Assembly (NCBI GenBank): GCA_036562685.1
Contig: DATCJR010000127.1
Location: 1 to 41,935, forward strand
DNA: 41,935 nt
From: Clostridia bacterium
GTDB lineage: Bacteria > Bacillota > Clostridia > Christensenellales > DUVY01
Direction of reading: 5' to 3'
Of this stretch, positions 26,216 to 35,299 are shown in pieces. Every line of letters starts with the position of its first letter. The stretch's first letter is position 1. Position numbers and translations under genes: made by a program. The notes under the pieces are model-generated. The model had not been told where the DNA came from, ran no database searches, and saw only the letters and a list, made by a program, of their open reading frames with translations.

Positions 26216-28036
26216 ATGCAAAGAGTTGATTTAAGTAAGGTTAAGATAACTGAAGGCTTTTTTAAAGACCGCCAGAAAATAAATATCGAAAGTATAAAAA
26301 GCATTCATAAACGCTTTTTAGAAACTGGCAGATTTGAGGCATTGAAGCAAATATGGAAAGAGGGGCAGCCCAACAAGCCGCATATCTTTTTTGATTCTGA
26401 TGTGGCAAAATGGATAGAAAGTGTTGCTTATGTTTTGATTGACCATAGAGATTCAGAATTAGAAAAGCTGTGCGATGGTTATATTGACGAAATACAAGCT
26501 CATCAGCAAAGCGATGGATATTTTAACAGCTATTTTTCTCATATAGAGCCTGACAAAAAATGGAAGTTAAGAACAGAACATGAATTGTATTGTGCTGGAC
26601 ATCTTATCGAGGCTGCAGTTGTGTATTATCAGGCAACAGGCAAAGATAAATTCTTGAATATTGTCAAAAAACTTGCCGACCATATAGAAAAAGTGTTCAA
26701 AATAGAACACACCGCGGCTTTTGTTACGCCAGGACATGAAGAAATAGAATTAGCTCTTTATAAGCTGTATAAAACAACTGATGAAAAAAGATATCTTGAT
26801 CTTGCCAAGTTCTTTATAGACCAAAGAGGACAAAAACAGGAAGAGGTTTATCAAACGGTAGACAATCGTTATGACCAATCTTATATTCCTGTAAGGCAGC
26901 AAAAAACAGCCGAAGGTCATAGTGTAAGAGCATTATATTTGTACTCTGCAATGGCAGACATTGCAAAAGAATGCAACGATCAAGAGCTTTTGAATGCATG
27001 CAAGGCTATATACGAAAACATCACAACTAAGCGTATGTATATTACTGGCGGCGTTGGCTCATCGCATTACGGAGAGGCTTTTACTTATGATTATGACCTA
27101 CCCAATATAAGTGCTTATGCAGAAACGTGCGCTGCTATCGCATTGATAATGTTTTGTGACCGCATGAATAATATTGAGGCTGATTCAAAATATGCTGATA
27201 CCATAGAAAGAGCATTATATAACAATGTCTTAGCGGGAGTGTCTTTAGACGGAAAATCATTTTTTTATGAAAATCCTTTGGAAGCTGATGTCCAAAAATT
27301 TGATTTTAATCAGACTTGCAAGGTAAAGCAGCATATGCCTATTTTGAGACGCCAAGAAGTTTTTGATTGTTCGTGCTGTCCGCCAAACTTGACCAGAACT
27401 ATTGCATCTATCGGCGGTTTGATTTTCAAATATGATGAAGAGAGTATCTTTATCAATCAATATATAAGCTCAACTGCCGATATCAACGGTGTTTTTGTGG
27501 ATATAAAATCCCAAATGCCATGGGAAGGCAAGATTAATATTAACATCAAGCCTAAAAAACCAATTAAGGTGTGTTTGCGTATTCCGTATTGGACAACAGG
27601 ATATAAGGTTTTTGTTAACAAAAAATCATACAAAGGTGCTGTTAAGAATGGGTATTTAGAAATAGGTTTGTCAGATGAAACTAATATAAAAATTGATTTT
27701 GAAATGTCTGTAAGATTGGTGTATGCGCATAATAAGGTCAGAGCTGACAGCGGAAGAGCCGCAGTAACCAGAGGACCGATTGTATATGCCGCAGAAGGAA
27801 TAGACAATCCAAATATTGATTTAAATGATGTTAAACTTGATCTATCAAGAAAACCTAAACTAGAAGAAGGAAGTATAGCTAAATATAATATTATATTGCC
27901 CGCTTACAAGAGAGCGCAAACAGAGCTGTATTCATATCAAAAACCAAAATATCAAAAAATAGATTTAAAATTGCTGCCATATTTTATGTGGGCAAATAGA
28001 GAAAAAAGCGATATGCAGGTGTGGTTTTTATACTAA
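26216..28036 (+). CDS. beta-L-arabinofuranosidase, glycoside hydrolase family 127
   Basis: GH127 enzymes release L-arabinose from beta-L-arabinofuranosyl disaccharides such as those of plant hydroxyproline-rich glycoproteins, using a Zn-bound cysteine nucleophile. The 606-residue protein has an (alpha/alpha)6-barrel and C-terminal beta domains. The expected Zn ligands are visible: Glu303 and Cys305 in YAETCAAIA, and Cys387-Cys388 in CSCCPPNLTR, one of which is the nucleophile. There is no signal peptide, so it should act on imported oligosaccharides in the cytoplasm. It follows araA by 18 nt with GGTAGGTG as ribosome binding site, tying it to the arabinose operon. A terminator follows immediately. 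Confidence 0.93.
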   Translation: MQRVDLSKVKITEGFFKDRQKINIESIKSIHKRFLETGRFEALKQIWKEGQPNKPHIFFDSDVAKWIESVAYVLIDHRDSELEKLCDGYIDEIQAHQQSDGYFNSYFSHIEPDKKWKLRTEHELYCAGHLIEAAVVYYQATGKDKFLNIVKKLADHIEKVFKIEHTAAFVTPGHEEIELALYKLYKTTDEKRYLDLAKFFIDQRGQKQEEVYQTVDNRYDQSYIPVRQQKTAEGHSVRALYLYSAMADIAKECNDQELLNACKAIYENITTKRMYITGGVGSSHYGEAFTYDYDLPNISAYAETCAAIALIMFCDRMNNIEADSKYADTIERALYNNVLAGVSLDGKSFFYENPLEADVQKFDFNQTCKVKQHMPILRRQEVFDCSCCPPNLTRTIASIGGLIFKYDEESIFINQYISSTADINGVFVDIKSQMPWEGKININIKPKKPIKVCLRIPYWTTGYKVFVNKKSYKGAVKNGYLEIGLSDETNIKIDFEMSVRLVYAHNKVRADSGRAAVTRGPIVYAAEGIDNPNIDLNDVKLDLSRKPKLEEGSIAKYNIILPAYKRAQTELYSYQKPKYQKIDLKLLPYFMWANREKSDMQVWFLY

Positions 28037-28041
28037 AAAAT

Positions 28042-28075
28042 AAAAAAGAGTATGTTACAATACATACTCTTTTTT
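28042..28075 (+). terminator. intrinsic terminator of the arabinose operon
   Basis: AAAAAAGAGTATGT (28042-28055) pairs perfectly with ACATACTCTTTTTT (28062-28075) around a 6-nt loop. Confidence 0.92.
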
Positions 28076-28121
28076 GATTATTATGTATAATGGTTTTAAT
28101 AAAAATTTTTTAGGTGAAGAG

Positions 28122-28703
28122 ATGAAAAAGTTATCTGAAATGACCAATGAAGAATTATGGCAGTTGTTTCCAATAATTTTAAAAGAATATAACGAAGAAT
28201 ATAAAAACTGGTATAGTGAAGAAAAGCAAAATATAATATATGCGGTAGGAATTGATAATATAGTGCGAATAAATCATATAGGCAGCACTTCGGTTGATGG
28301 TCTTATCGCCAAGCCGACCATAGATATTTTGCTTGAAATAAAAGTTGATACCGATTTGGAACAGCTGAAAGCATCACTAATTAATACAGGATACATCTTT
28401 TCGTTTCAGCCAGACAGACCTAAGCCTAGCATGATGTTTTTAAAAGGCTATTCAGAACAAGGTTTTTTGAAAAAAGTTTTTCATTTGCATATAAGATATC
28501 CAGGCGATTGCGATGAATTGTATTTTAGAGATTATCTAAAAGAATTTGATGATGTAGCAAGACAATATGAAAAGCTCAAATTAGAATTGGCAAAAAAATA
28601 TAAACATAACCGTGATGCATACACACATGCCAAAACCGAATTTATAAAAAAATACACGCAAGCAGCCAAAGACCGCTACAAGGACAGATATAAAATCGAT
28701 TGA
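28122..28703 (+). CDS. GrpB family protein (UPF0157, nucleotidyltransferase-like)
   Basis: GrpB/UPF0157 proteins have a nucleotidyltransferase-like fold; the cellular role is not established. The 193-residue protein has the hallmark INHIGSTSVDGLIAKPTIDI (residues about 47-66 from the chosen start) with the G-S-T-S and D-x-D-like motif, then VFHLHIRYPG and the late FRDYLKEFDDVARQYEKLK. The reading frame opens upstream at 28074, inside the previous terminator, but a TATAAT box at 28086-28091 and TAGGTGAAGAG just before the ATG at 28122 show the true start. It is probably a single-gene unit. Confidence 0.9.
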   Translation: MKKLSEMTNEELWQLFPIILKEYNEEYKNWYSEEKQNIIYAVGIDNIVRINHIGSTSVDGLIAKPTIDILLEIKVDTDLEQLKASLINTGYIFSFQPDRPKPSMMFLKGYSEQGFLKKVFHLHIRYPGDCDELYFRDYLKEFDDVARQYEKLKLELAKKYKHNRDAYTHAKTEFIKKYTQAAKDRYKDRYKID

Positions 28704-28810
28704 TTTTTAGAAAGATAATTAATAAATATTAATCGCAAAAAATAAATAATTTTGTCTAAAAGTTTTTAATCAAAAATAAAAACAGTTTTTTGCTTGCCTT
28801 GGATACAAAT

Positions 28811-28839
28811 TTGCTATATTTAATATTTTTGTTTATAAT
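28811..28839 (+). promoter_or_regulatory. plsX promoter
   Basis: TTGCTA (28811-28816), a 17-nt spacer and TATAAT (28834-28839) lie 31 nt before the plsX ATG, with TGGAG as ribosome binding site. No FapR-type operator was recognised. A weak 7-bp stem with a T run at 28762-28791 may end the GrpB-like transcript. Confidence 0.65.
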
Positions 28840-28869
28840 AATTTTATCAATCAATATGGAGTTATTATT

Positions 28870-29874
28870 ATGAAGATTATTGTTGACGCTTTTGGTGGCG
28901 ATAACGCACCCGTTGAAATCATCAAGGGCGCAGTTGAAGCCTTAAATCAAAGCAATGAAATAAAGATTGTTTTATCTGGGAAAAATGATGTTATTTCTAA
29001 AGAACTTGAAAAATACACTTTTGACAACAGCCGTATAGAGGTTTTGGATGCAGCCGAAGTTATAGGAAATAACGAGCATCCTACATTGGCTATCAGAGAG
29101 AAAAAAGAATCTTCTCTTGTAAAAGGGCTTTACCGTCTGAAAGAAGATGATGAAGTTGCAGCTATGGTATCGGCAGGAAGCACCGGAGCGTTTTTGACAG
29201 GAGCTATGCTTATCGTAGGACGTCTTGACGGAATAGACAGACCTGCATTAGCGCCCGTTCTGCCTACATTGACTTACGGTCATACCATGCTTATAGACAG
29301 CGGAGCCAATATGGATTGCAAGCCTGAATATCTTGTTCAGTTCGCGATAATGGGCTCATCATATATGCAGTCAATTTATGGAATACAATCTCCCAAGGTC
29401 GGACTTTTGTCAGTAGGCACCGAAGACGAAAAAGGCAATGCTCAATCAAAAGCCGCATTTGAACTTTTAAAAAATGCGCCTGTTAATTTTGTGGGCAATA
29501 TGGAAGCTAGAGACGCAGTTTCAGGCGATTATGATGTTATAGTCGCAGACGGATTTGTGGGCAATGTAATGCTTAAGTCTTTGGAAGGCGCAATGAATCT
29601 TATGCTGACCGGCTTGAAGCAATCTATCATGGAAAGAACATTGTCCAAAATCGGAGCTGCATTAATGAAGCCTTCATTTAAAAAACTAAAAGACAGATTG
29701 GATTATACCAAGATGGGCGGGGCTCCTTTTTTAGGCTGCAAAAAGATTGTCGTAAAAACTCACGGCTCTTCTAAAGCTCAAACAATAGCAGCCGCTATTT
29801 TGCAGGCGCAATCAATGGCAAAGCAAGACCTGATAGAAAAAATCAAATCAGGGCTTTCCAAACTGGCACAATAG
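28870..29874 (+). CDS. plsX: phosphate acyltransferase PlsX
   Basis: PlsX converts acyl-ACP to acyl-phosphate, the acyl donor for glycerol-3-phosphate acylation by PlsY, at the membrane surface. The 334-residue length and motifs are typical: IIVDAFGGDNAPVEIIKGAV at the start, IREKKESSLVKGLYRLK, AMVSAGSTGAFLTGAMLIVGR at about 98-118, LIDSGANMDCKPEYLVQFA, GLLSVGTEDEKGN and IVADGFVGNVMLKSLEG. rnc follows after 1 nt, so the two are coupled. The fatty acid genes and acpP that usually lie between plsX and rnc in Bacillota are absent here. Confidence 0.97.
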   Translation: MKIIVDAFGGDNAPVEIIKGAVEALNQSNEIKIVLSGKNDVISKELEKYTFDNSRIEVLDAAEVIGNNEHPTLAIREKKESSLVKGLYRLKEDDEVAAMVSAGSTGAFLTGAMLIVGRLDGIDRPALAPVLPTLTYGHTMLIDSGANMDCKPEYLVQFAIMGSSYMQSIYGIQSPKVGLLSVGTEDEKGNAQSKAAFELLKNAPVNFVGNMEARDAVSGDYDVIVADGFVGNVMLKSLEGAMNLMLTGLKQSIMERTLSKIGAALMKPSFKKLKDRLDYTKMGGAPFLGCKKIVVKTHGSSKAQTIAAAILQAQSMAKQDLIEKIKSGLSKLAQ

Positions 29875-29875
29875 T

Positions 29876-30547
29876 ATGGATATATCAAAAATACAAAGTC
29901 TTATTGGATATGAGTTTAATGATAAAGAGATATTAATTACCGCCTTTACGCATTCGTCATATTCCAATGAAAGAAAAGTGCCAAGCAACGAAATGTTGGA
30001 GTTTTTGGGCGACAGCGTTTTGAGCCTTGTCGTCGCAGAGTTTTTATATCAAAACGCCAAAGAAGGCTGGAAAGAAAAGCATCTATCAGAAAAGCGAGCA
30101 TCAATTGTGAACAAAACACCGCTAGCAAAAGCTGTGGATGAGCTAAACATCATAGATTTTTTGCGTTGCGGAGTGGGCGAAACACGCTCTAATCCTGTAA
30201 AGTCCGAAGCCACAAAATGCGATCTTTTTGAAGCGGTTACCGGCGCAATATTTTTGGACGGCGGACTTGAAGAAGCGAGAGATTTTATTTTTAGGTCTTT
30301 AGGCGCCAATATGGCGCAGGCTCTAAAAAACAAAACGGATAACTATGTCGGACTTTTGCTAGAACATACTTTACAGCAAAAAAAAGATATTTTCAAATAT
30401 TCAGAAATAGTCGAAAATAATAAAAACCTATTTTTGGTTGAAGTCGTAATTAACCAAAAAGTTTTGGCAAGAGCAAAAGCCAAAAGCAAGAATGAAGCTG
30501 AAAAACTTTCTGCTAAGATTGCTTGTGAGAAATTGGGCTTGATATAA
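29876..30547 (+). CDS. rnc: ribonuclease III
   Basis: RNase III cleaves double-stranded RNA, including rRNA precursors. The 223-residue protein has the catalytic domain with the signature NEMLEFLGDSVLSLVVAEFL (Glu39, Glu42 and Asp46 at the metal site) and the second acidic patch KCDLFEAVTGAIFLDGG (about 117-133). A double-stranded-RNA-binding domain follows at about 155-222, ending ARAKAKSKNEAEKLSAKIAC. The ATG lies 1 nt after the plsX stop with no clear ribosome binding site, so re-initiation is likely. smc follows after 156 nt with its own promoter candidate. Confidence 0.97.
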   Translation: MDISKIQSLIGYEFNDKEILITAFTHSSYSNERKVPSNEMLEFLGDSVLSLVVAEFLYQNAKEGWKEKHLSEKRASIVNKTPLAKAVDELNIIDFLRCGVGETRSNPVKSEATKCDLFEAVTGAIFLDGGLEEARDFIFRSLGANMAQALKNKTDNYVGLLLEHTLQQKKDIFKYSEIVENNKNLFLVEVVINQKVLARAKAKSKNEAEKLSAKIACEKLGLI

Positions 30548-30565
30548 CTGCCAGATAAGATCGGT

Positions 30566-30674
30566 CTGTTAGGATTTTTATGACAAAATCAGACTAACTG
30601 CGTTATTAATACGGTATTATTACGCTGTTTGTTGATTTTTATTACTTTTCAAACAGGCTTATATATGCTAAAAT
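30566..30674 (+). promoter_or_regulatory. rnc-smc intergenic region with hairpins and the smc promoter
   Basis: Two inverted repeats are visible. GATTTT and AAAATC, extended by GTTAG and CTAAC past an AGA bulge, lie at about 30568-30599. CTGTTTG (30625-30631) and CAAACAG (30650-30656) are perfect arms with an 18-nt loop. A promoter follows: TTTTCA (30646-30651), 17 nt, and TGCTAAAAT, an extended -10 with TAAAAT at 30669-30674. The hairpins could be RNase III sites or regulators of smc; no T run marks them as strong terminators. Confidence 0.45.
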
Positions 30675-30703
30675 AACTAAAGTAAATTTAAGGGTATAGT
30701 GCT

Positions 30704-33700
30704 TTGTATTTTAAAAAATTAGAAGTATACGGATTCAAATCCTTTGCAGATAAACTGACTATTGAATTTGGGGAAGGTGTAACGGCCATTGTTGGTCCTA
30801 ACGGATGCGGGAAAAGCAACGTTGCCGACAGTATCAGATGGGCGTTAGGTGAACAATCTCCAAAAAGTTTGCGTGGTTCCAATATGCAGGACGTTATTTT
30901 CAATGGAACTGCGAACAGAAAATCTTTGTCCTATTGCGAAGTTTTATTATACTTTGATAACAAAGATAGAATTTTTGATACAGATTTTGAAGAAGTTGTA
31001 ATTTCAAGAAAATTATATAGAAACGGTGAAAGCGAATACGCCATTAACAAAACTCCTTGCCGTCTAAAAGATATTACGGCTATTTTGCATAATTCCGGTC
31101 TAGGGAAAGACAGCTATTCGATAATCGGACAGGGAAGAATAGACGAAATTTTGAGCGCCAAGCCCGAAGACAGGCGAGGCATTTTTGAAGACGCAGCAGG
31201 CATTACCAAGTACAAACAAGTTAAAATAGAAAATGAAAGAAAGCTTGCAAGAGTAGAAGAAAAGCTGACTACTCATGTTGCTGTTTTGAATGAGCTTGAA
31301 AAAAGTTTGGAGCCGTTAAAAGCTCAAGCTGAAAAAGCAGAAAAATATCTTGAATTAAAAAAGCGTCAACGTATTCTTGATATAAACAATTATATAGTTT
31401 TATATGAGACAGCAGAAGCCAAAAAGAAAGTCGCTGCAGAGGCTTTAGATGCTGTTAATCAAGAAATTGAAAAATATCAACAGTTATATGATAAGGCTTA
31501 TTTAGATTATATGGAAGCTATGGATAATTCATCCAAGCTTGACAGCCAGATAAAAGCATTGAATGATGAAAGACTTGCCTTGTCATTAAAGTTAGAAAGA
31601 GCAGAAAGCGGACAAAAGCTGATAAGAGAAAAAATAACTTATTTAAAAGAGCAAAACGACAGATTGTCAATGCAGCTTTTGAAAGACGAATCAGAAAGAG
31701 AAGAATGCAAAAAAGCGCTTGACGAAAATATCGACAAGTCTTCAAAACTAAAAGACGATATCAATGATTTAAGAAATACAATCGAAGAATTAAACAATCA
31801 ATATATAGAGATTTCAGGCGTTATCAGCGAGATAGAAGCTCAAGCCCAAAAAGCACATCAAGAAGAGCTTTTGTCTTTAAACAAAATAACAGACATCAAG
31901 TCTGAATTGTCTTCTTTGCAAACCAAGAAAATAAGTTTAGAAGAAAAAATCCGCGAAAACACCCAAAAGACAGAATCTTTAAAAAGCCGCTTAACTGAAG
32001 ATGAAATACGAGCAATCAAGCTTCAAAAAAATGTTGAAAGACTTGAACTTGAGAGAAGCAAATTAAGATCTGAACTAGAAGTTTTATCCAACGATTATAA
32101 TACCAATCTAAAAGCGTCCAAAGAGCTTGCAGCAAAATGCGACAGGCTTAGCGCAGAATTTCATAGACAAAAAACGCAACAAAAATTGCTTAGCGAAATC
32201 GCATCAGATATGCGCAATTATAACTTTAGCGTTAAGTCGTTGTTTAATGCAGCTAAAACTGACGCTGTTTTGGCGCGTCATATAGAAAATGTTGTAGCAA
32301 GAGTCATTAAGGTTAAGCCGCATCTAGAAACAGCAATTGATATGGCTTTGGGTGCTACAGCGCAGAACATAATCACGCCTGACGAAGAAGGCGCAAAATA
32401 TGCCGTTAATTATCTAAAACAGCATAAGCTGGGACGCGCTACATTCTTGCCCGTTTCTGCTGTTAAGGCCCGTTATCTGGAAAAGGATTTGCTTGATAAA
32501 ATCAAGAAATTTGACGGCTGCTATGGAGTGGCTGCCGATCTTATATCTTTTGAAAGCAGATATGACGGAATAATCCGCATGCTTTTGGGACGTACAGTTA
32601 TTGCTAAAGACCTTGATGTCGCTGTCAATATAGCAAAAGCAACCAATTATTCTTTCAAAATCGTTACCCTAGACGGAGATATTATTGCTTACGGCGGAAG
32701 TATTACAGGCGGAAGCAAGAAAAATGATGTTTCCAACCTGTTAAGTTATGAAAATCAGCTGGAACAAGCATCTAAGAATTTGAAAGATATAGAAGAACAG
32801 TTATCTGCTGCTTTGAAAGAAAAATCACAAGTCGAAGAAGAAGTTGAAAAGCTTAATCAGCAGTTAAAGAAATGCCAAAATGACTTGCACGTAAGAGAAG
32901 TTGAGCTTGCATCTGAAAAAGAGCAGTATAAAAAAGCAGCAGGAAATATAGAAAGCTATAACAGAGAAATATTATTCTATACTTCAGAAGTTGAAAAAGC
33001 TAAGGACTATATAGAAAATATTGAGCAACAGATTGCAACTCTTAGCAGTCAGGAAAACACAATAAGTTCGCAGCAAAAATCTGAAGATAATGTCAACAGT
33101 CAGAAGCAAAAACAGTTTGAAGAGCTGAAAAAACAGCGTGAAGAGCTGCTTGCTCAAATAACCAATTCTAAAGTTGATTTGGCTTCATATAATACTCAAA
33201 AAAATGCATGCGACAGCGAAATTAACAGACTGACTGCAAGAATACAGTATCTGGACGAAGCAATTTCGGAAAGCAAAAAGAATATAAAATCTAATAACGA
33301 AGTCATTGAAACAGCAGACTTGCCGTTATTGGGCGGAATAGCTGCGGATCCTAAGGATCATGAAAGACTAAAAGAAGTTTCAGAAAAATTATCAGACCTT
33401 GATAAATATAAACAGGATTGTCAGGCAAAACTTATAGAGTTGGATTCCAACAGGCTAAAAGTTCAAGAAGAACTCAATAAGCTAAAAGAAAAGAAATTTG
33501 AACATGAAAAACGTCTTAACGATATTGATGTCAACTTACATATAGACAGCGAAAAAATAGCCGAAGAATATAACCTTGACTATGAAGGATGTTTGGAGTT
33601 TAAGCTGCCAGATTTTGACAGCGAAGCAGGAATTGCCGAAGCCAATAGATTAAGGCGTGAAATTATCCGCTTAGGCTATGTCAATCCTGATGCCATAGAA

Positions 33701-34297
33701 GAATACCGTATCCTAAAAGAAAGAGTTGATGAAGAAACCAAGCAAAAAGAAGACCTTGAAAAATCCATGGCAGATATACGAAAGGTCATTAAAGAAATGG
33801 TTTCTGAGATGATCACCAGATTTGACCGTTCATTTGAACAGATCAAGGTCAATTTTTCACAGGTGTTCCGTCAGTTGTTTGGCGGCGGTAATGCTAAGCT
33901 TGTTTTGGAAGAAGCTGAAGATCCTCTTGAAGCAGGTATCGAAATAATTGCCGAGCCGCCTGGAAAGAAGCTGCAGAGCATTTCGTTGCTGTCAGGCGGA
34001 GAAAGAGCTTTGACCGCTATAGCGATTTTGTTTGCGATCTTGAAGCTTCGCGCTATGCCGTTTTGCATTCTGGACGAAATTGAAGCGGCATTGGATGATG
34101 CCAATGCAGAGAGATTTGCAAAATACTTGCAGAACTTCAGCAACAAGACTCAGTTTATTGTTATAACGCATAGAAAGCCGACAATGGAGCTAGCCGATAG
34201 CTTGTACGGTGTAACTATGGAAGAACAGGGTGTATCCAAGGTTGTAAGCGTAAGACTAGAAGACGCGGTAAAGGTTGCACAAATAGAAGGAGCATAA
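30704..34297 (+). CDS. smc: chromosome partition/condensation protein SMC
   Basis: SMC is the ATPase core of bacterial condensin; it dimerises and organises the chromosome with ScpA and ScpB. The 1197-residue protein has an N-terminal Walker A motif GPNGCGKSN (Lys37), a long coiled coil, a hinge at about 510-665 (with GGSITGGSKK near its end), a returning coiled coil rich in Glu, Lys and Gln, then the ABC signature LSGGERAL (1096-1103) and Walker B FCILDEIEA (Asp1124, Glu1125). Translation starts at TTG (30704), giving MYFKKLEVYGFKSFADK, the normal SMC N terminus; TAAGGG about 10 nt upstream is a weak ribosome binding site. A TTG start with a weak site suggests low-level translation. ftsY follows after 6 nt. 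Confidence 0.98.
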   Translation: MYFKKLEVYGFKSFADKLTIEFGEGVTAIVGPNGCGKSNVADSIRWALGEQSPKSLRGSNMQDVIFNGTANRKSLSYCEVLLYFDNKDRIFDTDFEEVVISRKLYRNGESEYAINKTPCRLKDITAILHNSGLGKDSYSIIGQGRIDEILSAKPEDRRGIFEDAAGITKYKQVKIENERKLARVEEKLTTHVAVLNELEKSLEPLKAQAEKAEKYLELKKRQRILDINNYIVLYETAEAKKKVAAEALDAVNQEIEKYQQLYDKAYLDYMEAMDNSSKLDSQIKALNDERLALSLKLERAESGQKLIREKITYLKEQNDRLSMQLLKDESEREECKKALDENIDKSSKLKDDINDLRNTIEELNNQYIEISGVISEIEAQAQKAHQEELLSLNKITDIKSELSSLQTKKISLEEKIRENTQKTESLKSRLTEDEIRAIKLQKNVERLELERSKLRSELEVLSNDYNTNLKASKELAAKCDRLSAEFHRQKTQQKLLSEIASDMRNYNFSVKSLFNAAKTDAVLARHIENVVARVIKVKPHLETAIDMALGATAQNIITPDEEGAKYAVNYLKQHKLGRATFLPVSAVKARYLEKDLLDKIKKFDGCYGVAADLISFESRYDGIIRMLLGRTVIAKDLDVAVNIAKATNYSFKIVTLDGDIIAYGGSITGGSKKNDVSNLLSYENQLEQASKNLKDIEEQLSAALKEKSQVEEEVEKLNQQLKKCQNDLHVREVELASEKEQYKKAAGNIESYNREILFYTSEVEKAKDYIENIEQQIATLSSQENTISSQQKSEDNVNSQKQKQFEELKKQREELLAQITNSKVDLASYNTQKNACDSEINRLTARIQYLDEAISESKKNIKSNNEVIETADLPLLGGIAADPKDHERLKEVSEKLSDLDKYKQDCQAKLIELDSNRLKVQEELNKLKEKKFEHEKRLNDIDVNLHIDSEKIAEEYNLDYEGCLEFKLPDFDSEAGIAEANRLRREIIRLGYVNPDAIEEYRILKERVDEETKQKEDLEKSMADIRKVIKEMVSEMITRFDRSFEQIKVNFSQVFRQLFGGGNAKLVLEEAEDPLEAGIEIIAEPPGKKLQSISLLSGGERALTAIAILFAILKLRAMPFCILDEIEAALDDANAERFAKYLQNFSNKTQFIVITHRKPTMELADSLYGVTMEEQGVSKVVSVRLEDAVKVAQIEGA

Positions 34298-34303
34298 TTT
34301 CTT

Positions 34304-35200
34304 ATGGGTTTGTTCAAAAAAATTTGGGAAGCTTTGAAAAAGACAAGAGAGTCAATAAGCTACAAATTACACCTTCTTTTTACAGGCGGTGTATTGGACG
34401 ATGATTTTTTTGACGAACTTGAAGCAATACTTTTGAGTTCTGATATGGGAGCCGAAGCTGCTGAATATATATTGGACAGATTAAGAGAAGAAGTAGAAGA
34501 TAGAAGAATCAAAGAACGCGATGATGTCATAGAAGTTTTAAAAGAAATAATTACTGAAATTTTGGATGAGGTAGAAGTACCCGAAATTACTTCTCCTATG
34601 GTTATTACCGTAGTAGGCGTTAACGGCGTAGGCAAAACTACCGCTGTCGGTAAACTTGCAAAATATTTCTCAGATAAAAAGTATAAAGTTATGGTTGCAG
34701 CCGCTGATACCTTTAGAGCTGCCGCATCAGACCAGCTTACCGTATGGGCAGAAAGGGCTAAGGTAAAAATAGTGCGTCAGGGCGAAGGCGCAGATCCTGC
34801 AGCAGTCGTATATGACGCTATACAGTCTGCAAAAGCCAAAGGTACTGATATCCTGCTTATAGATACAGCAGGCAGACTGCATAACAAAAAGAACCTGATG
34901 GAAGAGCTCAAAAAGATTACAAGAATTGCAGAAAGAGAATATCCCGAAGCTAATCACATAAGACTGCTTGTTTTGGATGCTACCACAGGTCAAAACGCAA
35001 TATCTCAAGCAGATATATTTAATGAAGCTGTCAAATTAGACGGTATAATTTTGACCAAGCTGGACGGAACAGCAAAAGGCGGAGTGGTGCTTGCCATATC
35101 CAAAAAACTGGGCTTGCCCGTAATGTATGTAGGTGTTGGCGAAGGTATAGATGATATTATAGAGTTTGATTCAAAAGAATTTGTAGATTCAATGGTTTAG
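34304..35200 (+). CDS. ftsY: signal recognition particle receptor FtsY
   Basis: FtsY is the membrane-associated GTPase that receives ribosome-SRP complexes and hands nascent membrane proteins to SecYEG. The 298-residue protein consists of the N domain (about 1-95) and the G domain with GVNGVGKTT (P loop, Lys111), the DTFRAAASDQL motif, LIDTAGRLHNKKNLM, and TKLDGTAKGGV. The acidic A domain of enterobacterial FtsY is absent, as is usual in Gram-positive bacteria; membrane contact would come from the N-terminal amphipathic helix. GAAGGAG overlaps the end of smc, so it shares a transcript with smc. ylxM-ffh follow under a separate promoter. Confidence 0.98.
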   Translation: MGLFKKIWEALKKTRESISYKLHLLFTGGVLDDDFFDELEAILLSSDMGAEAAEYILDRLREEVEDRRIKERDDVIEVLKEIITEILDEVEVPEITSPMVITVVGVNGVGKTTAVGKLAKYFSDKKYKVMVAAADTFRAAASDQLTVWAERAKVKIVRQGEGADPAAVVYDAIQSAKAKGTDILLIDTAGRLHNKKNLMEELKKITRIAEREYPEANHIRLLVLDATTGQNAISQADIFNEAVKLDGIILTKLDGTAKGGVVLAISKKLGLPVMYVGVGEGIDDIIEFDSKEFVDSMV

Positions 35201-35233
35201 AAAAATTTTCTTTTTTTATTTTTTACAATCTAA

Positions 35234-35262
35234 TTGACAAAAATCATTTCACCGTGTATATT
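35234..35262 (+). promoter_or_regulatory. ylxM-ffh promoter
   Basis: TTGACA (35234-35239), exactly 17 nt, and TATATT (35257-35262) form one of the best promoters in the window. The start site should be near 35269, inside the palindrome at 35267-35290. Confidence 0.85.
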
Positions 35263-35266
35263 ATGA

Positions 35267-35290
35267 CTGTAAAGTGATTATACTTTACAG
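35267..35290. promoter_or_regulatory. palindrome at the ylxM transcription start
   Basis: CTGTAAAGT (35267-35275) and ACTTTACAG (35282-35290) are perfect 9-bp arms with a 6-nt spacer. They begin 4 nt after the -10 box and end where the AGGAAG ribosome binding site begins. The element could be a DNA operator or an mRNA hairpin controlling ylxM and ffh. Confidence 0.7.
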
Positions 35291-35299
35291 GAAGAAGCA

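Noticed and set aside
28074-28121. Earlier start for the GrpB-like protein
   Set aside because: It begins in the terminator of the arabinose operon and contains a TATAAT box; the ATG at 28122 follows a clear ribosome binding site.
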